Shown here: piece by piece, positions 7,872 through 12,800 of the stretch
How the letters are laid out: every line of letters begins with the position of its first letter
Numbering within the stretch: the first letter of the stretch is position 1
Assembly (NCBI GenBank): GCA_947505995.1
Contig: CANNNB010000048.1
Location: forward strand, 1 to 12,800
Direction of reading: 5' to 3'
Length of the DNA stretch: 12,800 nucleotides
Source of the DNA: Comamonadaceae bacterium
Lineage (GTDB): Bacteria; Pseudomonadota; Gammaproteobacteria; Burkholderiales; Burkholderiaceae
Program-made: the position numbers and the translations under genes
Notes under the pieces: generated by a model
Told to the model about the DNA's origin: nothing
Database searches by the model: none
The model's input: only the letters and a program-made list of their open reading frames with translations

Positions 7872-7885
7872 GGTTAAAAATACAG
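7870..7885. promoter_or_regulatory. LexA (SOS) box 1
   Basis: CTGGTTAAAAATACAG fits CTGT-N8-ACAG with one change (T to G at the fourth base). Flanking bases TA and TC extend the match to the longer TACTG...CAGTA form. It is 12 bases upstream of the ansA ATG and about 55 bases upstream of the lexA ATG, overlapping the likely -10 boxes of both genes. Confidence 0.85.
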
Positions 7886-7888
7886 TCA

Positions 7889-7904
7889 CTGGATAAGAAA
7901 ACAG
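7889..7904. promoter_or_regulatory. LexA (SOS) box 2
   Basis: CTGGATAAGAAAACAG is again CTGG-N8-ACAG, with symmetric CA/TG flanks. It starts 19 bases after box 1, so two LexA dimers could bind on nearly the same face of the helix. Tandem boxes in front of lexA are also known in E. coli. Confidence 0.85.
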
Positions 7905-7940
7905 TGATTTGACCTCAGACCCCTTTTTAGGAACTGCATC

Positions 7941-8612
7941 ATGAACGACCAACCTAAGCTCACAGCCAGGCAACAAGAAATTTTGGAACTCATCCAAAAA
8001 ACCATTGCCGAAACGGGCGCCCCACCCACACGGGCCGAAATTGCGCAAGTCTTAGGCTTCAAATCAGCCAATGCAGCAGAAGAACACCTTCAAGCTTTGG
8101 CTAGAAAAGGTGCCATCGATTTGGTCAGCGGCACATCTCGAGGCATTCGCCTTAAAGGCTCCTCCCGCAGCAGCATGCGCAATGGCAGCGATTTATTCAG
8201 CATGCCGCTGCCAGGTTTTGCGCAGTTAGCCTTGCCTCTCATAGGGCGCGTTGCTGCTGGCTCGCCTATTTTGGCCCAAGAACACATCGATCGAACTTAC
8301 CACGTCGAAAGCCACTTGTTCCAAGAACAGCCCGACTATTTACTTCGAGTTCGAGGCATGTCCATGAGAGACGCCGGCATCATGGACGGCGACCTGCTTG
8401 CCGTAAAGGCCACCAAAGAAGTCAGAAACGGTCAAATTGTGGTGGCCCGGCTTGGCGATGAAGTCACTGTCAAACGCTTGCGCCGTCAAGCCGATCGCAT
8501 TGAGCTTCTTCCAGAAAATCCAGACTATCCCATTATCTTGGTCAACCCAGGCGAGCCCTTTGACATCGAAGGCTTGGCGGTCGGCCTCATTCGCAACACG
8601 CTCTTGATGTAA
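7941..8612 (+). CDS. lexA: LexA repressor (SOS regulator)
   Basis: Repressor of SOS genes that cuts itself when stimulated by RecA on single-stranded DNA. The 223-residue product has the N-terminal winged helix (about 1-72) with [13 protein letters not shown] and [13 protein letters not shown], then a linker richer in Ser, Arg and Gly (73-95). The C-terminal protease domain has cleavage site Ala106-Gly107 (GRVAAGSP), catalytic Ser141 in [13 protein letters not shown] and Lys178 in VTVKRLRR. It is about 20 residues longer than E. coli LexA, mostly in the linker. Two SOS boxes upstream indicate self-repression. A small gene follows after 25 bases in the same direction and is likely in the same transcript. 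Confidence 0.97.
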   Translation: MNDQPKLTARQQEILELIQKTIAETGAPPTRAEIAQVLGFKSANAAEEHLQALARKGAIDLVSGTSRGIRLKGSSRSSMRNGSDLFSMPLPGFAQLALPLIGRVAAGSPILAQEHIDRTYHVESHLFQEQPDYLLRVRGMSMRDAGIMDGDLLAVKATKEVRNGQIVVARLGDEVTVKRLRRQADRIELLPENPDYPIILVNPGEPFDIEGLAVGLIRNTLLM

Positions 8613-8637
8613 TCCCACTCAAACAATAAAGGCCCTC

Positions 8638-8943
8638 ATGTCCATCGCACTTTTTGGTATTTCCAGCATTTACAACGGCTTTCAAAAGTTCATGGGTGCA
8701 GCAGTTCATCCAGAGCTTGCTGCCACTTTTGCACACTCAAAGCCATCTTCCATGGCCTCCTCGCCCAAGGCCACCATGCTCGCCAAACAGCGTGCATTGC
8801 GTGTTCTTCGTGTCTCAGAACACGGCGAAGCACCTCATTGCGCGGGTCGCATGGTCATTTCTGGCCGCATGTCCGATGTCTGCGCTGAACTCGACAGGCT
8901 GGTTGCACTCGAGGCGCAGAAAAAGCCCAGACTAAGCCACTGA
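8638..8943 (+). CDS. Hypothetical protein, lexA-linked, 101 residues
   Basis: I do not recognise a named family. The ATG has a good ribosome site (AAAGG at 8628-8632, five bases before it) and follows lexA by 25 bases, so it is a real gene and probably shares the SOS-controlled transcript. The N-terminus (1-20) is mildly hydrophobic with no clear leader. The middle (about 30-50) is rich in Ser, Ala and Lys and probably disordered. The C-terminal part, with LRVLRVSEHGEAPHCAGRM and ISGRMSDVCAELDRLVALE, has the look of a conserved short domain and holds both Cys residues (68 and 81). In Pseudomonas the gene after lexA is the division inhibitor sulA, but I see no SulA resemblance. Function unknown. 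Confidence 0.75.
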   Translation: MSIALFGISSIYNGFQKFMGAAVHPELAATFAHSKPSSMASSPKATMLAKQRALRVLRVSEHGEAPHCAGRMVISGRMSDVCAELDRLVALEAQKKPRLSH

Positions 8944-8957
8944 TTTTCTGGGTCTTT
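8922..8957 (+). terminator. Possible weak terminator after the lexA-linked gene
   Basis: AAAGCCCAG (8922-8930) can pair with CTGGGTCTTT (8948-8957), five plus four base pairs with one bulged T, over a 17-base loop that spans the stop codon. The stem is imperfect and only a short T-run is present, so it is tentative. A separate near-perfect dyad, GGCTAAA-T-TTTAGCC, lies at 8961-8975. Confidence 0.25.
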
Positions 8958-8960
8958 GGG

Positions 8961-8975
8961 GGCTAAATTTTAGCC
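8961..8975. repeat. 7-bp inverted repeat with 1-base centre
   Basis: GGCTAAA at 8961-8967 and TTTAGCC at 8969-8975 are exact reverse complements. It lies between the lexA-linked gene and the 2-hydroxyacid dehydrogenase. It has no T-run, so it is more like a protein-binding dyad than a terminator; it could also be chance. Confidence 0.4.
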
Positions 8976-9017
8976 GCCGCCCCAATGAAAGCCTCTAGGC
9001 AAGGCACAATAGTGGCT

Positions 9018-10025
9018 ATGAATATTGTGATCCTAGACGACTATCAAGATGTCGTCCGAAAATTAGAATGCGCGTCCAAACTTGACGCCTACAACGCCAA
9101 GGTCTATACCAATACCGTCAAAGGTTTGGGGCAGCTGTCTGTTCGGCTTAAAGATGCAGATATCTTGGTGCTCATCCGAGAACGTACCCACCTCAACAGG
9201 CAATTGCTTGAAAAGCTCCCAAAGCTCAAGCTCATTTCCCAAACAGGCGCGGCAGGTTCTCACATCGATTTAGAGGCCTGCTCCGAACGTGGCATTGCTG
9301 TAGCTCAGGGCACTGGCTCGCCCTATGCACCGGCCGAATTAACTTGGGCATTGGTTATGGCTGCGGCCCGCCGAGTTCCGCAATACATTGGCAATCTCAA
9401 ACACGGTGCATGGCAGCAATCCGGCTTGAAAAGTGCCTCCATGCCAGCCAACTTTGGTTTGGGCACTGTACTTCGTGGCAAAACATTTGGCATTTGGGGC
9501 TACGGAAGAATTGGCCAGTTGGTTGCGGGCTATGCCAAAGCTTTTGGCATGCAAGTGGTTGTGTGGGGCAGCGAAACATCGCGAGAGAAAGCAGCCAAAG
9601 ACGGTCATATTCCCGCGACGACGCGAGAAGCACTGTTTGAGCAAAGCGATGTGCTTTCAGTTCATCTTCGGCTTAACGAAGCAACTCGGGGTATTGTCAC
9701 CCTAGAAGATCTGTCTCGGATGAAAACCAGCGCCATGATAGTGAATACATCGCGCGCAGAACTCATCGAGCCCGATGCCCTCATCAGCGCCCTTAACCGA
9801 GGGCGTCCAGGTTTAGCAGCCATCGATGTTTTTGAGCACGAACCCATTTTGCAAGGTCATGCGCTTCTGCGTTTGGAAAATTGCATTTGCACTCCCCATA
9901 TTGGTTATGTTGAAAAAGACAGCTACGAGTTGTACTTCGGTTCGGCATTTGACAACGTGGTCAATTTCATCAAAGGCACACCAACCAACATCGTCAACCC
10001 AGGCGCATTGCAAGTTCGTCGCTAA
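9018..10025 (+). CDS. D-2-hydroxyacid dehydrogenase family protein
   Basis: NAD(P)-dependent oxidoreductase that interconverts a 2-oxoacid and a D-2-hydroxyacid; the true substrate cannot be told. From the ATG at 9018 the product is 335 residues and begins directly with strand 1 (MNIVILDDYQ). An upstream ATG at 8985 would add 11 unconserved residues. The cofactor domain has GYGRIG at 161-166 and the catalytic set is complete: Arg246 (NTSRAELI), Glu275 (FEHEP) and His294 (TPHIGY). At the end of cofactor strand 2 the sequence is VVVWGSETSRE, without the Asp that usually favours NAD, so NADP use is possible (inference). A 56-base gap separates it from the next gene, with a 6-bp hairpin TCAAGC/GCTTGA at 10032-10053 that has no T-run. 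Confidence 0.92.
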   Translation: MNIVILDDYQDVVRKLECASKLDAYNAKVYTNTVKGLGQLSVRLKDADILVLIRERTHLNRQLLEKLPKLKLISQTGAAGSHIDLEACSERGIAVAQGTGSPYAPAELTWALVMAAARRVPQYIGNLKHGAWQQSGLKSASMPANFGLGTVLRGKTFGIWGYGRIGQLVAGYAKAFGMQVVVWGSETSREKAAKDGHIPATTREALFEQSDVLSVHLRLNEATRGIVTLEDLSRMKTSAMIVNTSRAELIEPDALISALNRGRPGLAAIDVFEHEPILQGHALLRLENCICTPHIGYVEKDSYELYFGSAFDNVVNFIKGTPTNIVNPGALQVRR

Positions 10026-10081
10026 GGTATATCAAGCTGATTTTTGTGCTTGAAGATTTAAAAACATATCCCAATCCAAAC

Positions 10082-11602
10082 ATGAATATTGCATTCAACC
10101 AAGTCGCCGTAATAGGTGCAGGCGCCATGGGACGTGGCATTGCCCAAATTGCGGCACAAGCTGGAAGTCATGTTTACCTTTATGACACTCAAGCAGATGC
10201 TGCCCTAAAAGCCAAAGATGCGGTGCATCATGTATGGGACTCATTGGTCGTCAAGGGCCGCCTTGACGCAGACACCGTAGCCAACTTCAAATCGAATTTG
10301 AAAACGGCCAGCAGCTTGCAGGATTTGAAACATTGCGAGTTAATTGTCGAGGCCATTGTTGAACGACTCGACATTAAAAAAAGCTTGTTTGCTGAACTAG
10401 AAAACCTGGTGCCCGATACCACGGTCTTGGTAACCAACACTTCATCCCTTTCCGTCACGGCCATCGCGGCAGCCCTCAAGCGACCAGCCCAATTTGCGGG
10501 CTATCACTTCTTCAATCCTGTGCCACTAATGAAGGTGGTGGAAGTCATTGCCGGTTTAAAAACCAATCCAGAAGTTTGCCTGCGGCTCACAGCGTTTGCC
10601 AAACAAATGGGGCACACGCCCGTGCAAGCCCACGACACCCCGGGCTTCATCGTGAACCATGCAGGCCGAGGCTATGGCACAGAAGCCTTGCGCATCGTCT
10701 CAGAAGGTGTGGCAGATTTCGCCACCATTGATCGAATTTTGAAAGACCAAGTTGGCTTCAAACTAGGCCCCTTCGAACTCTTCGATTTAACCGCTTTAGA
10801 TGTATCTCATCCCGTCATGGAATCGATTTACAACCAGTACTACCAAGAACCCCGTTACCGCCCCAGTGTGATCACCGCGCAGCGCTTGGCAGGTGGCTTG
10901 GTCGGCAAAAAAGTGGGGGAAGGCTTCTACAAATACGTGGACGGCAAAGCTGTTGTCGGACAAGAACCCGCCGTGCCTGAGGTCAAAGAGTTTCCACCTG
11001 TTTGGGTGTCTCCGCGTGCATCAAGGCGCATCGAGCTATTACAACTACTCAAAGATTTGGGCGCCACCATTGAAACGGGCGTATCACCATCACCACATGC
11101 TTTAACCCTGGTGGCACCTTTGGGCTTTGATGTCACCACTGTGGCTGTGGTGGAACGCCTTGACCCAGCCCGCACCATTGGCATTGACATGCTGTTTGAC
11201 GATGCCGCCACCAAGCGCCGTGTCTTAGCCACCAACCCCGCCACAAGGTCTGACATGCGAGATGCTGCCCATGCCCTGTTTGCCAAAGATGGCAAGGCAG
11301 TCAGCGTGGTGCGTGACAGCGGGGGCTTCATTACCCAACGCGTTGTGGCCAACATCGTGAACATTGCGGCCGACATGTGCCAACAGGGTGTTTGTACACC
11401 GCAAGATTTGGACATCGCTGTCACTTTGGGCCTCGGTTACCCGCTAGGCCCACTTGCACTGGGCGACAAATTAGGCCCTACCAATGTTTTGGAAGTGTTG
11501 TTCAATTTGCAAACTGTGTATGGTGATCCTCGGTACCGTCCTAGCCCATGGCTGCGTCGCCGGGGTGCCATTGGCTTGTCCTTACTTCATACCGAAAACT
11601 AA
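10082..11602 (+). CDS. paaH: 3-hydroxyacyl-CoA dehydrogenase, PaaH type
   Basis: Oxidises a 3-hydroxyacyl-CoA to the 3-oxoacyl-CoA with NAD; PaaH acts on 3-hydroxyadipyl-CoA in phenylacetate breakdown, and close relatives act on 3-hydroxybutyryl-CoA. The 506-residue product has the NAD motif GAGAMG at 12-17, SS at 121-122, the catalytic His142 in YHFFNP and Glu154 in KVVEVIAG. A first C-terminal domain follows (about 187-285, DTPGFIVNHAGRGYGTEA). A second, related C-terminal domain (about 400-500, DSGGFITQRVVANIVN then GLGYPLGPL) is the duplicated arrangement and length typical of PaaH. The ATG at 10082 fits the family; a GTG at 10046 would add 12 unlike residues. No clear ribosome site. It ends 3 bases before the next gene, so the two are co-translated. 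Confidence 0.9.
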   Translation: MNIAFNQVAVIGAGAMGRGIAQIAAQAGSHVYLYDTQADAALKAKDAVHHVWDSLVVKGRLDADTVANFKSNLKTASSLQDLKHCELIVEAIVERLDIKKSLFAELENLVPDTTVLVTNTSSLSVTAIAAALKRPAQFAGYHFFNPVPLMKVVEVIAGLKTNPEVCLRLTAFAKQMGHTPVQAHDTPGFIVNHAGRGYGTEALRIVSEGVADFATIDRILKDQVGFKLGPFELFDLTALDVSHPVMESIYNQYYQEPRYRPSVITAQRLAGGLVGKKVGEGFYKYVDGKAVVGQEPAVPEVKEFPPVWVSPRASRRIELLQLLKDLGATIETGVSPSPHALTLVAPLGFDVTTVAVVERLDPARTIGIDMLFDDAATKRRVLATNPATRSDMRDAAHALFAKDGKAVSVVRDSGGFITQRVVANIVNIAADMCQQGVCTPQDLDIAVTLGLGYPLGPLALGDKLGPTNVLEVLFNLQTVYGDPRYRPSPWLRRRGAIGLSLLHTEN

Positions 11603-11605
11603 ACC

Positions 11606-12382
11606 ATGCCAGCTCAACTGCTTAGCACCAGCGAAGGCGCCACCCTCATTCTCACCTTGAGCAATCCTGAACACCGGAATGCACTGGGCCCAGAAATGTA
11701 TGCAGCTGGCGTTGAGGCGTTGAACGTGGCACAGACAAGCACCGAAATTAAAAGCGTTGTCATCACTGGCGAGGGACCATTGTTCAGTGCAGGAGGCAAC
11801 TTACAGAGGCTGAACAACAACCGCCAACAACCGCCTGAGCACCAAGCCCAAAGCATCGAAGGCCTGCACAACTGGATTGAAGCCATTCGAACTTTTCCCA
11901 AGCCAGTCATTGCGGCTGTTGAAGGGCCTGCCGCAGGCGCAGGATTTTCTTTGGCTTTGGCCTGCGACATGATTGTGGCCGCGCGAAACAGTGTGTTTGT
12001 CATGGCCTACAGCAACATTGCGCTGTCACCTGATGGCGGTGGAACTTGGAGTTTGTCGCGCAGTCTGCCGCGTCAATTGGCCACCGAGCTACTGATGTTG
12101 GGCGAGCGCATTGATGCAGAAAGACTTCATGCATTGGGCGTGGTAAACAAATTGTGTGAACCTGGGCAAGCCCTGGGCGCAGCCCTCAGCATGGCCAGCC
12201 TCTTAAATCAAAGGGCCCACAATGCCTTGACCAGCATCAAGGAACTAATCAATGAAGCCGATGCCGCCTCCTTGAATCGCCAATTGGCGATGGAACGTGA
12301 TCATTTCGTGAAGAATTTGCACCACGTCAATGCTGGCATTGGGATTGCGGCCTTTTTGAACAAAGAAAAACCTCGCTACTAG
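11606..12382 (+). CDS. Enoyl-CoA hydratase/isomerase family protein, PaaG-like
   Basis: Crotonase-fold enzyme acting on CoA thioesters. The 258-residue product has the oxyanion-hole segments SAGGNL at 61-66 and EGPAAGAGFSLALACD at 106-121. The stretch FVMAYSNIALSPDGGGTWSL (131-150) carries Asp143, which aligns with the catalytic Asp136 of PaaG (E. coli FVMAFSKLGLIPDCGGTW). The first hydratase glutamate is absent, as in PaaG. Similar Burkholderiales proteins are, from memory, often labelled oxepin-CoA hydrolase, alternative type; I cannot confirm that here. It starts 3 bases after the PaaH-type gene, which supports a shared pathway (phenylacetate or another ring- or branched-acyl-CoA). No ring-oxygenase paaABCDE genes are in the window. 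Confidence 0.88.
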   Translation: MPAQLLSTSEGATLILTLSNPEHRNALGPEMYAAGVEALNVAQTSTEIKSVVITGEGPLFSAGGNLQRLNNNRQQPPEHQAQSIEGLHNWIEAIRTFPKPVIAAVEGPAAGAGFSLALACDMIVAARNSVFVMAYSNIALSPDGGGTWSLSRSLPRQLATELLMLGERIDAERLHALGVVNKLCEPGQALGAALSMASLLNQRAHNALTSIKELINEADAASLNRQLAMERDHFVKNLHHVNAGIGIAAFLNKEKPRY

Positions 12383-12440
12383 TAAGACAAGGTCTCTCAG
12401 GCGACAAATTCTCACAACCCAGTCACTCAAAAGACAGACT

Positions 12441-12800
12441 ATGGACGAACCCATTCTTACGATGGAGGAAAGAGAGTGCATCAACGCTGGACGTTGGTTC
12501 TCTTCCCTTTCACCTTCACTCAGGCACGACATACTTCGATGCGCATACGTCAAACGCTACAAAGACGGCGAACTCATTGCAGCCCGCGGAGAACCGCCGG
12601 AGCAGTGGATCGCCTGCGCCAAAGGGGCGGTCCGTGTCAGTTCCACCTCCGTGTCGGGCAAATTAATCACTCTAACGTATGTCGAGCCAGGCATTTGGTT
12701 TGGCGATGTTTCCATCTTCGACGGCGACAGGCGCACGCACGATGCCTACGCGCATGGCGAAACCACCACACTCAATGTGGCCAAGGCAGATTTCAAGAAA
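12441..12800 (+). CDS. Crp/Fnr-family transcriptional regulator, 3'-truncated by window edge
   Basis: The frame is open from the ATG at 12441 to the window end, giving the first 120 residues. After a short N-terminal helix region comes a cyclic-nucleotide-binding-type beta-roll: WFSSLSPSLRHDIL (19-32), YKDGELIAARGE, then VEPGIWFGDVSIFDGDRRTHDAYA, which corresponds to the phosphate-binding cassette of CRP (FIGELGLF...RSA). Asp stands where CRP has Glu72, while Arg and Thr take the place of Arg82-Ser83, so nucleotide binding is uncertain. The FNR pattern of N-terminal cysteines for an iron-sulfur cluster is absent. The HTH DNA-binding domain lies beyond the window. It could regulate the upstream CoA genes, but that is only inferred from position. 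No strong ribosome site; an alternative ATG lies at 12462. Confidence 0.85.
   Translation, partial: MDEPILTMEERECINAGRWFSSLSPSLRHDILRCAYVKRYKDGELIAARGEPPEQWIACAKGAVRVSSTSVSGKLITLTYVEPGIWFGDVSIFDGDRRTHDAYAHGETTTLNVAKADFKK

Noticed and set aside
8638..8943. Identification of the lexA-linked gene as sulA
   Set aside because: Position alone suggests it, but no SulA sequence features are visible, so no symbol was given.
10046..10081. GTG start for the PaaH-type gene
   Set aside because: It adds 12 residues before the normal first strand and lies in a small hairpin; the ATG at 10082 fits the family.
11086..11105. Run of histidine codons resembling a His-rich motif in another frame
   Set aside because: It arises from CAC/CAT repeats read out of frame within the PaaH-type gene; no independent gene is supported.

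Overview
The window reads as an ordinary, densely coded chromosomal segment of a betaproteobacterium. It is most likely Burkholderiales, family Comamonadaceae (Limnohabitans/Rhodoferax/Polaromonas-like). That placement is an inference from the gene order exbB-exbD-lpxK-(Trm112-like)-kdsB-adk next to xseA and sodB, the style of the protein sequences, and the moderate GC with many TTG/CAA/AAA codons. No mobile element, tRNA, rRNA, CRISPR array or phage gene was found.

Layout. Bases 1-591 hold the 3' part of a short-chain dehydrogenase, closed by a strong hairpin terminator that may also serve sodB from the other side. Bases 688-2702 carry, on the minus strand, sodB (iron superoxide dismutase) and xseA (exonuclease VII large subunit). 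A 315-base intergenic region with a 9-bp dyad and a consensus DnaA box separates xseA from a plus-strand operon. That operon runs exbB, exbD, lpxK, a Trm112-like small protein and kdsB, with gaps of 3-20 bases; adk follows after 104 bases. This block combines an inner-membrane proton-driven motor with lipid A / Kdo-LPS assembly enzymes and the nucleotide-balancing adenylate kinase.

Bases 6878-8943 hold a minus-strand asparaginase divergent from lexA. The shared 82-base gap contains two tandem CTGG-N8-ACAG SOS boxes. A 101-residue protein of unknown function follows lexA and is probably co-transcribed with it. Bases 9018-12382 carry a D-2-hydroxyacid dehydrogenase, a two-domain PaaH-type 3-hydroxyacyl-CoA dehydrogenase and a PaaG-like enoyl-CoA hydratase/isomerase, which look like a small CoA-thioester catabolic set. 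The window ends inside a Crp/Fnr-family regulator, of which only the N-terminal part of the sensor domain is visible.

There is no clear sign of an exotic system. The points most worth a second look are the lexA/ansA control region with its possible SOS control of asparaginase, the small unknown gene in the lexA transcript, the ExbB variant lacking the usual membrane glutamate, and the dyad/DnaA-box region upstream of xseA and exbB.
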